Below, piece after piece: positions 45,946-55,791 of a DNA stretch of 64,000 bases. The position numbers and the translations under genes are program-made. The DNA is taken from assembly GCF_904848625.1 (NCBI RefSeq), contig NZ_CAJHCP010000009.1:248001-312000 (forward strand). The letters are read 5' to 3'. Source of the DNA: Paraburkholderia metrosideri. Its GTDB lineage: Bacteria > Pseudomonadota > Gammaproteobacteria > Burkholderiales > Burkholderiaceae. The notes beneath the pieces are model-generated. The model was not told the origin of the DNA. It worked only from the letters and a program-made list of their open reading frames with translations, and did not search any database. The stretch's first letter is position 1; every line of letters begins with the position of its first letter.

Positions 45946-47205
45946 TTACTGCGCCTCCGACACCGGAGGCGCATGCATCTCTGCCGCGCGACTAAATCGC
46001 TCTCTTCGACGAGTCAGTGCGCGTCGCAACGCGCTTCTCAGCGGCGCGACAATTCTTTCCTGAAACAGGGCGGATGCGACGAGCACGATGATCAGGTAAA
46101 TCGGATAGGCCGACAGATGCAACGGCACCCGGCTAGACGCCGCCGTGCACACGTGAAACCGGTGAGCGCAGGACACAAGCGGATACGGAATGCCAAGGGC
46201 GCGCTGGACTTTCGAAAAGGCCACAAAGAGTGGGATTTGCAGAGCGAAGATGGGCAGAGCCGCGTTGCCGAGTCGCCGGGACCAGGCCGCGGCACGCGGT
46301 GAAGTCTGCTGGTGCAAACTGGCCGCCACGAATATGACCGCAACCTGCGCTGGCAATATCGCGCCATTGTGAAGAAGTACTTGCCACGAACGCGGGCCTC
46401 TTAGGAAAAGAAAAGCCGCAGCAACGAAAAACGTCACTAGCGCCGCTATGATGATTTTCCGGTGACGTGTGACGATCTCGGTGATCGGCTGTACGTGTGC
46501 CGCGAAAATGCCGTAGGCGATGATGCCTGCCATAAATTCCGGCAGTCGTACCAGCGGATTGGTGTGCAGTATCCCCATCATCAATACGCCATACCAGCCT
46601 TGCGTAACGGCGAGCGTCGCAGGGAGAAGACCGACGATCCACATAGCAGCGAGCATCGTCCATTTGCGGCGTACCGCGAGCAGTCGGGGCGCGACGATGG
46701 GGAATAACAGATAGAAAAAAAGCAGCGTCGACAATGCCCATGAAGGATCATTGAACGACAGGTAAAACGGATTCCATGCCTGAAGCAAAAAGATGTGCAG
46801 GATCGAGTTAACCGTGACTTCGACGGTACTCATGGTGTGCGGTATCGGCAGTGCAGAATCGAGATTGCTCAATGTCACGTCGAAGGGCCGTGAGTTCACG
46901 GCCATTAAGGCAACCATCATCAAGAACGAAATGATATGGATGGGGTAGATATTGGTCAGTCGATTAACAATAAAGCGTGGCATTGCCACTTTCCTGCTAC
47001 CGTCCGGCTTTGCTTCAACTGACACGTGCGAGAGAATGAAGCCGGATAAGATAAAGAAAATACTTGTCGCGCCGCCTCCAAACCTGAAAACGTCAACCAG
47101 GTGGAGTGCCTGCGCCGCCGGGTAATAAGCCAGCGTGTGATAGAAGACCAGGTAGCAGGCCAGCAAGAAGCGCAGGACGTCCAGACCTGGAAGCATTTTC
47201 TTCAA
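45946..47205 (-). CDS. Acyltransferase-3 family membrane protein
   Basis: 419 aa. MLPGLDVLRFLLACYLVFYH (family start with the catalytic His in FYH), FGGGATSIFFILSGFILSH, RLTNIYPIHIISF and DPSWALSTLLFFYLLFP, with about ten TM helices. It transfers acetyl or other acyl groups to surface glycans. Intact, in contrast to the frameshifted relative at 19422. The ATG at 47205 is preceded by AT-rich DNA. Confidence 0.87.
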   Translation of the reverse strand: MKKMLPGLDVLRFLLACYLVFYHTLAYYPAAQALHLVDVFRFGGGATSIFFILSGFILSHVSVEAKPDGSRKVAMPRFIVNRLTNIYPIHIISFLMMVALMAVNSRPFDVTLSNLDSALPIPHTMSTVEVTVNSILHIFLLQAWNPFYLSFNDPSWALSTLLFFYLLFPIVAPRLLAVRRKWTMLAAMWIVGLLPATLAVTQGWYGVLMMGILHTNPLVRLPEFMAGIIAYGIFAAHVQPITEIVTRHRKIIIAALVTFFVAAAFLFLRGPRSWQVLLHNGAILPAQVAVIFVAASLHQQTSPRAAAWSRRLGNAALPIFALQIPLFVAFSKVQRALGIPYPLVSCAHRFHVCTAASSRVPLHLSAYPIYLIIVLVASALFQERIVAPLRSALRRALTRRRERFSRAAEMHAPPVSEAQ

Positions 47206-47521
47206 TTTGTTTCCCCGATACTTGCAGATAAATTAACGAAATCGCAAATTAGCTTTCATTTTCAAAGGCTTTTATCGTGAATTGAAAGATATTTTGAGCT
47301 ATTTGATGACCGTAAGATTTAGTGATGCGTGTTATACGGTCTGTGCGATTTCCCACTCTTATCGGGTGCTTGCTCATAAAAGGAAAAATGGACGTGCTTC
47401 ACCCGCGTTCAGACGCCAGGGCGGTCGCAATCGCGTGATATCACAGGCTGTTGGCGGCAGAGTGCTAATGGGACGACGGACAGCGCGATAGTTGCGCGAT
47501 CACTCATCAATCAGCGCTGCG
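47206..47521. other. AT-rich intergenic region
   Basis: 316 bases, visibly AT-richer than the surroundings between 47210 and 47390. It must hold the acyltransferase promoter and the end of the LytTR operon. No gene or clear hairpin. Confidence 0.45.
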
Positions 47522-48340
47522 TCACATTCCCTTGAACAGATCGGTGTATAGCCGGCTGACAATCAGCCGTGCCGGATTGCCGCGCAAGGTCAGTGTCAGC
47601 TTTCCTGCTTCGTCGCGTTCGGCGGTGTCGATAGCGTCGCTTCGCACAATCGTGCCGCGGTGAATCTGCCAGAAGCGCTGCGAATCGAGTTGTTGCAGGA
47701 GTTCGCGTAACGACATCCGGATCAGGTGTTCACGATTGGCTGTTACCACGCGAACGTATTTGTCAGCAGCTTCGAAGTAACAGACTTCGTCGATCGGGAC
47801 CATTGTGATCGTATTGCCGGCGCTTGCCTGAATCACGCGCAGCGGCGCGCTGACGGCAGGCGCGGACAATGCGTCGGGGCGCCCCGCAGCCAGCAGTTCG
47901 CGCATCTGATCCACCACCTTGCCAAGCGACGCTTCGTCTGGCGGTGCGCTGCCGTCCGCAAGCCGCTCCTTGAGTCGGGCGCAGGTCTTCGCAAGCCGAT
48001 CGGGTTGCACGGGCTTGAGGATGTAGTCGAACGCAGCTCGTTCGAAGGCCTGAAGGGCGTACTCGTCGTAGGCGGTCACGAACACGATTAGCGGAAAGGG
48101 CCTGCCGTTGGCGGGCCAGTCTTCCGCAAGAGCCTGGGCGCACTCCAGTCCCGTCATACCGGGCATCCGGATGTCGAGAAACATGACGTCGGGCTGTACG
48201 CCCAGCGCAGACTCCACTGCGCTCTCGCCGTCGCCGACGCTCGCCACGATGTGCAGTTCGGGCCACAGTTTCAATAACTCGGCTTGCAGGTTAGCCGCGA
48301 GCAGCGGTTCGTCTTCGGCAATCAATGCAGTGATTTTCAT
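47522..48340 (-). CDS. LytTR-type response regulator
   Basis: 272 aa. Receiver (acidic residues in LIAEDEPLLAANL, Asp56 in VMFLDIRMPGMTG, FVTAYDEYA, YILKPVQ) followed by a linker of about 40 residues and a LytTR DNA-binding domain (about 165-270: DEVCYFEAADKYVRVVTANR, LRELLQQLDSQRFWQIHRGT). It pairs with the LytS-type kinase 9 bases upstream. LytTR regulators bind direct repeats; none is evident in the flanks. Confidence 0.92.
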   Translation of the reverse strand: MKITALIAEDEPLLAANLQAELLKLWPELHIVASVGDGESAVESALGVQPDVMFLDIRMPGMTGLECAQALAEDWPANGRPFPLIVFVTAYDEYALQAFERAAFDYILKPVQPDRLAKTCARLKERLADGSAPPDEASLGKVVDQMRELLAAGRPDALSAPAVSAPLRVIQASAGNTITMVPIDEVCYFEAADKYVRVVTANREHLIRMSLRELLQQLDSQRFWQIHRGTIVRSDAIDTAERDEAGKLTLTLRGNPARLIVSRLYTDLFKGM

Positions 48341-48349
48341 GATGGAGGG

Positions 48350-49474
48350 TCAGGAGTAGGGCAAGGTGACAGTGGCGAGCGTACCGCCTTCTTCGTCGGT
48401 GGCGGGCGACAGTTCGAGGTGGGCCGCCGCGCCATAGAGCGTCGCGAGCCGCTCGCGTACCTGTTGCAGGCCGAAGCGCGCGCCGTGTTCGGTCCGGGCG
48501 TCGAGGCCGACGCCGGTGTCGCGCACGCTCAGCGTCAACGTGCCGGGGCCACGCATCGCGGCGACGTGGACGCGCCCGCCGCTCACTTTCGGTTCGAGCC
48601 CGTGCTTGATCGCGTTTTCGACGAGTGGTTGCAGCAGCAACGGCGGCAAGGGGGCATTGGCCAGACTCGCGGGCAGATCCAGTTGGACGTGCAGGCGGCT
48701 GCCCATGCGGATTTGCATCAGCTGGAGGTAGTCGGAAATGCGCTCGAATTCCGACGCGAGCGGATGCGAGCCAGTACGCGACGCCGCGAGCGTGGCGCGC
48801 AGATAGGCGATCAGATGATCCAGCATGCCCTGGGCGCGCAGCGGGTCGCTACCGATCAATACGCGCAGGTTGGCGAGCGTGTTGAACAGCATATGCGGTT
48901 CGAGTTGCGCCTCCAGCAGCTTGAGCTGGTTTTCCGCAGCACTGCGCAGCGCTGCCTGCGTGCGCATTTCCATGGATGCCATTCTGCTGCGCGCGTAGAA
49001 GAAATAGGTGATGCAGATCGCGGGCACGACCGCGATCGTCACGCTCAGCAACAACGTGCGCAGATTCGGTTCGATAACAATGGGTGTGCGTGGTGTCTGG
49101 GTAAACAAGTCGACGAGCGAAACCCCCGCGAGGTAGCCGATGACCACCGAGACGACCACCCACGGCGCCATCAATCCCCAGCCGGGCCAGTTTCTCTGGG
49201 CATCGAGATTGTCGGGATAGCGTTTGCGCAACCAGAAAGCGAGGCCGTGGCGACCGGCAGCGATCAGCGCTTGCGTGAAGCCGACAACAAACAGCGCATA
49301 GACGAGGTCTTTGGCGAAAGATTCGCGGTAGATCGTGCTGTAAAGCCACGCACAACCAATGGTCGTCAATAGGGTGACCCTGAGTGGGCGCCAGAGCCGT
49401 CGGGCGAACGTCTGAATGGAAGGTATGGGCGGCATCGGGTTGGCTTCGGGATCACGTGCGGGTTGAACTGGCAT
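48350..49474 (-). CDS. LytS/YehU-type sensor histidine kinase
   Basis: 374 aa from the ATG at 49474; the frame is open to 49624. Four hydrophobic segments in the N-terminal half (LLTTIGCAWLYSTIY; DLVYALFVVGFTQALIAAG; LMAPWVVVSVVIGYLAGVSL; LLLSVTIAVVPAICITYFFY) and no other sensory domain. The His_kinase domain (PF06580) has LEAQLEPHMLFNTLANLRVL, and the ATPase part has LLQPLVENAIKHGLEP and DTGVGLD. Partner of the LytTR regulator downstream. Signal unknown. Confidence 0.9.
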   Translation of the reverse strand: MPVQPARDPEANPMPPIPSIQTFARRLWRPLRVTLLTTIGCAWLYSTIYRESFAKDLVYALFVVGFTQALIAAGRHGLAFWLRKRYPDNLDAQRNWPGWGLMAPWVVVSVVIGYLAGVSLVDLFTQTPRTPIVIEPNLRTLLLSVTIAVVPAICITYFFYARSRMASMEMRTQAALRSAAENQLKLLEAQLEPHMLFNTLANLRVLIGSDPLRAQGMLDHLIAYLRATLAASRTGSHPLASEFERISDYLQLMQIRMGSRLHVQLDLPASLANAPLPPLLLQPLVENAIKHGLEPKVSGGRVHVAAMRGPGTLTLSVRDTGVGLDARTEHGARFGLQQVRERLATLYGAAAHLELSPATDEEGGTLATVTLPYS

Positions 49475-50278
49475 GCCGCTATCTTCGCCGTCGGCGCGTT
49501 CGGTCGCTAGTGTATTGCGACGAAAAGACCGCAATCTTCGCGAATTGATGTTGTGGAGGCGCGAGCTGTATCCTGGTGCAGCGGGTTTGGCGGTGACATG
49601 CCGTTGGGCCGAGTTTGAGTGCAAATGGTTGGCGGGATCAAGCGGGGCCTCTCATCAGAGCGCTTCCGACGCGCCTGCTTGCATTCCGACAGTCTGTTGT
49701 CCATGGCATTCCTTTCCGATTCCCGCGCCAGTGCTTCGGTCTGGCGATCTGGGAAGTGCACGGGCGGCTTCCGCATCCTGTGCCGCTTGTCACCTGGGTT
49801 CAGCCCGGCGCGTTTCGCGACCGGTCTGACGCATTTCGCGACGCCAGGAGTCGATTGGTCGCAAATCGCTGGAGACCCAGACACGACAGAGCGAATATTT
49901 GCCTGTCGCAAGAAATTGATGTCCAGCGCCGCTCAGTCATGTGGAATCGGGATGCGAACAGCGCAATCTGTTCAACTTGAACGAGCTTTGGAATAAACAT
50001 TGAGATCAGGTGTTCGCCTTCATGTAGACAGAAGGCGAAGCGTTGCGCCGCTGTGGGACGCGAGGGAACCGGGATTGATCTCTCGTCGATTCGCATAGGT
50101 TAAATTCCAATCGATAAGGAATCCGATTAAATCGAATGGAATTTTCAAGGTAGCTGGTTTGTAGTGGTCATCGCAGCACTGACACTGCCCGACGTCATGC
50201 TGTCGACGGATCTTTCTCCGATTTTTGTGGGCGCTCGTTGCGCCAAAGAATCTTTACGTCACTAAGGAATTGTCAATC
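49475..50278. other. Large intergenic region
   Basis: 804 bases between the kinase and the DUF4148 gene. Several overlapping open frames exist but none has a ribosome site or recognisable product. An AT-rich inverted repeat lies at 50103-50143. This may be decayed sequence or hold regulatory RNA; I see nothing else. Confidence 0.4.
50103..50143. repeat. AT-rich inverted repeat upstream of the DUF4148 gene
   Basis: AATTCCAATCGAT and ATCGAATGGAATT pair at 12 of 13 positions around a 15-base spacer. It lies 135 bases before the DUF4148 start and could be an operator or hairpin. Confidence 0.55.
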
Positions 50279-50629
50279 ATGTCGAAAATTATTGTTGGTC
50301 TCGCTCTTGCTGCCGCCACTCTTGGCGCACCGGCTCTTAGTTTCGCCCAGTCGAACGCTCCGCTTACTCGCGCAGAAGTTCGCGCCGATCTGGTTCGTGT
50401 CGAGCATGCGGGCTACAACCCGGCACGTGGCGATGACCTCGATTATCCGATGGATATCCAGACCGCCGAAGCAAAGATCGCTACACAGAGCGATCGGCAA
50501 CTGGCCACGCAGGCCGTGGGCGGTGTCGCACAGAACGGTACTTCTGCGTCTGGCGTTAGGTCCCCTGTGGCGATGCACTCAAGCTGTGTTGGCCCCGTCA
50601 GCTTCTGCAACCTTTATTTCGGCAGCTAA
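50279..50629 (+). CDS. DUF4148 domain exported protein
   Basis: 116 aa. Signal peptide MSKIIVGLALAAATLGAPAL ending SFAQ, then LTRAEVRADLVRVEHAGYNP, the DUF4148 core (PF13663), common in Burkholderiaceae in multiple copies. Two cysteines near the C-terminus (SCVGPVSFC) are unusual and may form a disulfide. The C-terminal part after residue 80 differs from the short standard form. ATG at 50279, AAGGAA upstream. Function unknown. Confidence 0.8.
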   Translation: MSKIIVGLALAAATLGAPALSFAQSNAPLTRAEVRADLVRVEHAGYNPARGDDLDYPMDIQTAEAKIATQSDRQLATQAVGGVAQNGTSASGVRSPVAMHSSCVGPVSFCNLYFGS

Positions 50630-50793
50630 GTGGCACAGAACGGATCGTGCACTTCTCGCGGATGTGCACGGTCCCATGCAGTTCTATTCGCAGAAGCAGG
50701 CGGCTTGATCGACCAACGCGTCGCGGGTCATATGGATCGCACATCAAGCCGGCTATCTGTCAGATTTCCTGTTCTTATCAATGGAGTTTTACC

Positions 50794-51588
50794 GTGAAGA
50801 TCTTGCCTTTCGCAGCATCGGTTATCGCGTTGTCTGCTTGTGTGTTCGCCTCCTCCAGCGTCATGGCGCAGGGTGCCCAACCGGCCGCCGCGCCCATAAA
50901 AAACATTGTTCTGGTTCATGGCGCGTGGGTCGACGGCGCGGGCTGGAAGCCGGTCTACGACATCCTCACTAAAGATGGCTACCACGTCACGATGGTGCAG
51001 GAGCCGCTGACCTCGCTCGACGACGATGTCGCCGCAACAAAGCGCGTAATCGATCTGCAGGACGGTCCCATCATTCTCGTGGCGCACAGCTATGGCGGCT
51101 CAGTGATCACGGAAGCGGGTGTCGATCCGAAGGTGGCCGGTCTCGTGTATGTCGCGGCCCATGCGCCGGCTGTCGGCGAGGACGAAAGCGATCTGGGCAA
51201 GAACATGCCGAGCTATACGTCGAAGCAGCCAGGCGCAATCATGAAGACAGACGACGGCTACACCTATTTGAATCCGGCGGACTTCCCGAAGGATTTCGCG
51301 GCTGATCTGCCGTTGAAGCAGGCTCAATTCGAAGCCCAATCGCAGATCCTGACCGCGGCGAAAGTCTTCTCTGCGCCGATGACGGTCGCGGCCTGGACCA
51401 CCAAGCCGAGCTGGGGCATCGTGGCGGGAGACGACAAAATCATCAATCCCGATCTCGAACGTTTCTATTACCAGCGCGCGCATAGTCATACCACGGTATT
51501 GGCGGGCGCCAGCCACTCGGTCTACGAATCGCGCCCGAAAGAAGTTGCGGCGGTAATCGAAGACGCAGCGAAGCACGCTCAGCAATAG
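50794..51588 (+). CDS. Exported alpha/beta-fold hydrolase
   Basis: 264 aa. Signal peptide VKILPFAASVIALSACVFAS to VMAQ, then IVLVHGAWVDGAGWKPVYD (oxyanion-hole HG), nucleophile elbow VAHSYGGSV, an acid in IVAGDDKIINPD and a His in LAGASHSVYESRP. This matches the hydroxynitrile-lyase/esterase-like alpha/beta hydrolases that are frequently secreted in Burkholderia. GTG start at 50794 with GGAG seven bases upstream. Substrate unknown. Confidence 0.85.
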   Translation: MKILPFAASVIALSACVFASSSVMAQGAQPAAAPIKNIVLVHGAWVDGAGWKPVYDILTKDGYHVTMVQEPLTSLDDDVAATKRVIDLQDGPIILVAHSYGGSVITEAGVDPKVAGLVYVAAHAPAVGEDESDLGKNMPSYTSKQPGAIMKTDDGYTYLNPADFPKDFAADLPLKQAQFEAQSQILTAAKVFSAPMTVAAWTTKPSWGIVAGDDKIINPDLERFYYQRAHSHTTVLAGASHSVYESRPKEVAAVIEDAAKHAQQ

Positions 51589-51760
51589 TATGTGCGGCAG
51601 CGCTGGGTGCGGCTTTACTGGTATCCACTTCAAGATACGGAAGTGAAGCGCTTTTACCCGCTATGGGCGAATTTCGAATCGCGAGTTTTGCCGACGTCAT
51701 GCGCGTGCCTGGTCCGGACAGGCGGCGTCCGGAAATCCCGTTGACCACGCTTCACGCGGA

Positions 51761-51792
51761 AACCCCGCGTCACAGAACCGGGCGGCGGGGTT
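51761..51792 (-). terminator. Hairpin ending the second porin gene
   Basis: AACCCCGC and GCGGGGTT form a perfect 8-bp stem; on the minus strand it lies just past the porin stop and is followed by TTCC. Confidence 0.5.
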
Positions 51793-51803
51793 CAGCCGTC
51801 ACC

Positions 51804-52892
51804 TTAGAACTTGTGTACCAGGCCGAAGCCGATGCCGCGCGTGTCGGTTCCCGGCGTGATCGGCAGGCCCGAATACGCAGTGCCGGACAGCGTGTATTTC
51901 GCCTGATTCCTGTTCTGGATAAAGCCGGCCGCTGTATAGAGTTCCGTCGATTTGGACAGGTAGTACTCGAAAAGCAAACCCAGTTGCTGCGCGTTGTTGC
52001 CTTTTCCAGTGCGGTCGTACAGGTAACCGTACATCAGCGAAGCAAGAATGTCTGGCGCGAACTGATACGAGTCCGATATCTGGTAGACGTCATGCTGCAT
52101 GTAGTTCGGTGTATTGGTCAGGTTCTCTGTGTGGTAGGCCAGCCAGATACGATTGGCTCCAATCCCATACGAAGCACCCGCGTTGAACACGGTCAGTACC
52201 GCGCCAGGACCTGCGGCAGCGCCGCCAGCGATCGTATAGCTCCCGCCCGCGCCGACGCCCGGTTCGTCTCCTCGTTCGTACCCGGCCGCCACATTCAATG
52301 GTCCGTTGATGTACTGCAGGACTACGTTGTAGAACCCTATGCCATTGCCGCCGCCGGTCGTGGGGTCGCGTAATGCCACCATGAATTTGGCATTCAACCC
52401 GCCAAACGTAGGCGTGTAATAGGAAATGCCATTGTTCGCGCGGATGATCAGAGCGTTGAAGTTATTCATCGGCGACGCGATGCTTTTAACCCACGAAGGA
52501 TCCATTGCCGCCTGGAGAACGTCGTAGGACGGCGAGTTTTGCAAGCCGAAGCGGACTTCACCGAAGCCGCCTGACAGGCCGACAAATGCCAGCCGGTTGA
52601 ACGCGTCGGCCGGGTTTGTCGCTGCCCCCGTCTGACCGGAGAAGGCCTGCTCCAGCTGGAAATTGACGTGCAGGCCGCCGCCGATATCCTCGCTGCCTTT
52701 AAAGCCGAATCGGGTTGCGAAGAGTCCGCCAGGTACCGCGCGGATCGCTGAATTGTTGCTGCCGCTCGAACTCTGATAGACGAACCCATTGTCGAGCACG
52801 CCATAGAGTGTGACCGACGACTGCGCAAACGCGGGAGCGACGGATGCGAAGGACAGGACTGTGCCGCATGCGAGAGTGGTAAATCTTTTCAT
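51804..52892 (-). CDS. Gram-negative trimeric porin (second copy)
   Basis: 362 aa. Signal peptide MKRFTTLACGTVLSFASVAP to AFAQ, then SSVTLYGVLDNGFVYQSSSG, FKGSEDIGGGLHVNFQLEQ and a C-terminal GLVHKF, the standard features of Burkholderiaceae porins. It differs substantially from the porin at 32418. Start ATG at 52892, GGAGAC upstream. Regulation unknown. Confidence 0.92.
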   Translation of the reverse strand: MKRFTTLACGTVLSFASVAPAFAQSSVTLYGVLDNGFVYQSSSGSNNSAIRAVPGGLFATRFGFKGSEDIGGGLHVNFQLEQAFSGQTGAATNPADAFNRLAFVGLSGGFGEVRFGLQNSPSYDVLQAAMDPSWVKSIASPMNNFNALIIRANNGISYYTPTFGGLNAKFMVALRDPTTGGGNGIGFYNVVLQYINGPLNVAAGYERGDEPGVGAGGSYTIAGGAAAGPGAVLTVFNAGASYGIGANRIWLAYHTENLTNTPNYMQHDVYQISDSYQFAPDILASLMYGYLYDRTGKGNNAQQLGLLFEYYLSKSTELYTAAGFIQNRNQAKYTLSGTAYSGLPITPGTDTRGIGFGLVHKF

Positions 52893-53768
52893 CCAGTGTC
52901 TCCATTTTTATTTGCATCGGAATGCCGGTGCTTTATAAGTAATTATTTTTTGGCGCGGCTGGTATCAGCGTCATGAAGTGAAGCAATCGGGCGTGCCAAT
53001 GCCCACGGCTATGCCGCGATATGGCGGATCGAGAGTTGATTTGGGTCAGTCAGTCCGACCTTCTTTGTCTGTCGGCTCGGACGCCGATGATGGGCGGGAA
53101 AACTAACGGCTTTAAGTTATTTCGCTAATCAAACCGATTTCCTTTAACTAATTGCTTTTCGTGCGCTCGATATCGATTCTGGTGTAATCCGTATCGAACG
53201 TCATTCGGTGAGATTAATTGCGCAGGAGGCAACGCGTCCATGCATAAAACTTCGATTGAATGGCATTTTTTTAATATTCGGTAACCGGACCGGGTAAACC
53301 AGTATCGTTTCGGCGTGCTATGTGCAGTCGGAGTCGATGAAACCTAGACGCTGAACGAACGATCGTGCGCATTGACGTGAAGATCGAATCTTTTACTCGT
53401 TCGGCATGGTTGTGTTTGCGGACGTGATTCGAATGGCTCCGATAATGCACTGGTATCCTAATCAATCGATATGGAGATGATCCAGGCCGTAGACCAGCGT
53501 CGTCATACTATGAAGTACGCGTCAGATTCGATTTGATGGCGCAACGAATTTATCGGGTGTCGGGGTGACGCGAAGTGCGGGATGGAAATCCACGCGTGCA
53601 TTGGAGATCGCGAAGAGCGCACATCTGCGTTCGCGTCGGAGGGCAGGGTGGTGGATGTTCTCCGCTCGGCGGTTCACGCGCGTCGTTGCACGTTGTACGA
53701 AGGCTGGGCGACGCACTTATCAGCGCGGGCCCGGCCTTCTTCATCAGCCGACAGCGACGGTGTCTCAA
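52893..53768. other. Longest gene-free stretch in the window
   Basis: 876 bases between the second porin and the aldolase. The first 300 bases include AT-rich porin promoter sequence (e.g. 52935-52950 and 53100-53160). The rest has only overlapping frames antisense to nothing, with no ribosome site. No repeat or RNA recognised. Confidence 0.4.
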
Positions 53769-54665
53769 TCAGACTTTATGAACGGACGCGTCATAGATTT
53801 CATCAACCGATTTCTTCAACGCGTCGTCGAATTCCGCGTCGGTCATCTGTTTGCGCAAGTCGTTGATCAACGCCCGCGAGAAGCTCGCGATCATGCCGTG
53901 ATTCTTCGCGAGACGCTGACACGCGTCGGTGCGCGTGTAGCCGCCCGACAAAGCAACGACGCGCACGACGCGCGGATGTTCGATCAGCGGGCGGTAGAAA
54001 TCCGCGACGTCCGGTATGGTCAGCTTGATCATCACAGGGCTGTCTTCCGGTAGTGCGTCGAGCCCTTTCAGAAGTTCAGCGCGCAGGATGTCTTCTGCGC
54101 CGGCCTTGTTGGGCGACTTGATCGACACTTCCGGTTCGAGGATCGGTACGAGGCCGTGTCCGCTGATTTGTGCGCCGATCTCGAACTGCTGTTTCGCAAT
54201 CGCCGCAATGCCCGATTGCGAAGCGTCGTTGATGACCGAGCGCATCTTCGTGCCGAAAATGCCGAGTCCAACGGCGCGTTCGAGCAACTGATCGAGGCCG
54301 GGAATCGGCTTCATCATACGCACGCCATCAGCGTCATCCTCAAGGCCCTTGTCGACTTTCAGGAACGGCACGATACCGCGGTCTTCCCACAGAAAAGCCG
54401 GGACCGGCTTGCCTTGCGCGTCGCCGTTCATGGTGGCTTCGAACAGGATTGCCGCGATGACTTTGGCACCCGTGAAGCTAGGCGCGGTCATGATGCGCAC
54501 GCGCATCTGGTGCATCAGTTTGAACATTTCAGCGTCACCGCTGTACTCGCTCTCTGGAATACCGTACAGCTTGAGCGCGCCCGGCGTTGAGCCGCCGCTT
54601 TGGTCGAGCGCGGCGATAAAGCCCTGCTTCTCACGCATTTGCACCAGCATCTTCTCATTGGCCAC
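53769..54665 (-). CDS. Class I fructose-bisphosphate aldolase
   Basis: 298 aa. FIAALDQSGGSTPGALKLYG at the N-terminus, EDRGIVPFLKVDKGL with a Lys near residue 105, EPEVSIKSPNKAGAEDILR (catalytic Glu and the Schiff-base region), MIKLTIPDV and ALSGGYTRTDACQ, typical of the bacterial class I aldolases that use a Schiff-base lysine. It interconverts fructose-1,6-bisphosphate and triose phosphates. The start is GTG at 54665: AAGGAG lies 7 bases upstream, while an in-frame TTG at 54671 is too close to it. Monocistronic. Confidence 0.9.
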   Translation of the reverse strand: MANEKMLVQMREKQGFIAALDQSGGSTPGALKLYGIPESEYSGDAEMFKLMHQMRVRIMTAPSFTGAKVIAAILFEATMNGDAQGKPVPAFLWEDRGIVPFLKVDKGLEDDADGVRMMKPIPGLDQLLERAVGLGIFGTKMRSVINDASQSGIAAIAKQQFEIGAQISGHGLVPILEPEVSIKSPNKAGAEDILRAELLKGLDALPEDSPVMIKLTIPDVADFYRPLIEHPRVVRVVALSGGYTRTDACQRLAKNHGMIASFSRALINDLRKQMTDAEFDDALKKSVDEIYDASVHKV

Positions 54666-54881
54666 GGACAATCTCCTTGTAAAACAAACATCTGACCAAA
54701 AAACGGCGAGTCGGAACTCAGTCTATTTCGGCTCTAGTGTACTCAAACCGCTCGACGCACTGCGGTGGGGAACCCAACGTATCGCGACGAATCCCGATGT
54801 TGAAGTCGAGTCCGACGACGCCACTGATGGAGAACCCACTATGCGACCCTTAATGAGTGGATGATGTTCCGGGGTCAAATC

Positions 54882-54910
54882 AAAAAGCGGCTCCGGATGC
54901 ACCGGAGCCG
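54882..54910 (-). terminator. Terminator of the SDR gene at 54934
   Basis: CGGCTCCGG and CCGGAGCCG form a perfect 9-bp stem with 5-base loop; on the minus strand it is followed by CTTTTTG. Confidence 0.85.
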
Positions 54911-54933
54911 GGCTCTGCAGGCCGTGGATCAGG

Positions 54934-55791
54934 CTAGGCGGGGAAATCTGCGCCAACAGTCGTGGCTTCCCACGCGTCAATCTCAGCGTGCAGCGTGTCG
55001 AGCTTTGCTTTGACGCGCGTCAGACCATCTCTGCCGAGGATCAGATGACCCGGCGGGTTCGGCGACTGCACGACGGCGATGATCGCCTGAGCCGCGCGCG
55101 CCGGGTCGCCCGGCTGCTTGCCGCTATTGGCCGAGATAGACGCGCGGCGCTTGCCTGAGATCTCTGCGTAGGTGTCGATCGGCGTTTTTGTCTGCTTCAG
55201 CGACCGTCCTGCCCAGTCGGTGCGGAATGGTCCCGGTTCAACCGCCGTGACCTTGATGCCCAGATCGGCTGTCTCGGCGGCCAATGCTTCACTCAATCCC
55301 TCGACGGCGAACTTGGTGGCGGCGTAGTAGCCGCTTCCAGGATTACCGATCAGACCGCCGACCGACGTGATGTTGACGATATGACCGGCGTGCTGTTTTC
55401 GCATGGCCGGCAACACGGCCTTGATGGTCTCGGCCACACCGAAGAAGTTGACCTCGAACATGTCGCGCACGTCCTGGTCACCGCCTTCTTCGATGGCACT
55501 CAGATAGCCGTAACCTGCATTATTGACCAGCACGTCGATGCGGCCGAATTGCTGCAACGTGCGTTCAACCGCGCGATCGATCTGGCCGCGCTGTGTGACA
55601 TCCAGTTCGAGTACCAGAGCTCGCTCTCCATAACGGGTCGCGAATTCGGCCAGCGAATCAGGTTGACGCGCGGTGACGACCGCACGCCAACCCTTGTCGA
55701 GCACGGCAAGTGCAAGTTCCCGGCCGAAACCGGTCGAGCAGCCAGTGATGAACCAGACGGGTTCCGACGAGAGAGTGTTAGCGGGTGCCAT
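54934..55791 (-). CDS. Short-chain dehydrogenase/reductase
   Basis: 285 aa. Rossmann motif ITGCSTGFGRELA, NNAGYG, Ser in NITSVGG and YYAATK with catalytic Tyr/Lys. The GCSTGFGRELA motif and length are typical of the oxidoreductase subgroup active on ketones or retinol-like substrates. ATG at 55791 with AAGGAT upstream; a clear terminator follows. No neighbouring regulator, substrate unknown. Confidence 0.87.
   Translation of the reverse strand: MAPANTLSSEPVWFITGCSTGFGRELALAVLDKGWRAVVTARQPDSLAEFATRYGERALVLELDVTQRGQIDRAVERTLQQFGRIDVLVNNAGYGYLSAIEEGGDQDVRDMFEVNFFGVAETIKAVLPAMRKQHAGHIVNITSVGGLIGNPGSGYYAATKFAVEGLSEALAAETADLGIKVTAVEPGPFRTDWAGRSLKQTKTPIDTYAEISGKRRASISANSGKQPGDPARAAQAIIAVVQSPNPPGHLILGRDGLTRVKAKLDTLHAEIDAWEATTVGADFPA

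Noticed and set aside
49475..50278. Possible genes in the 800-base gap before the DUF4148 gene
   Set aside because: Overlapping frames on both strands without ribosome sites or recognisable products.
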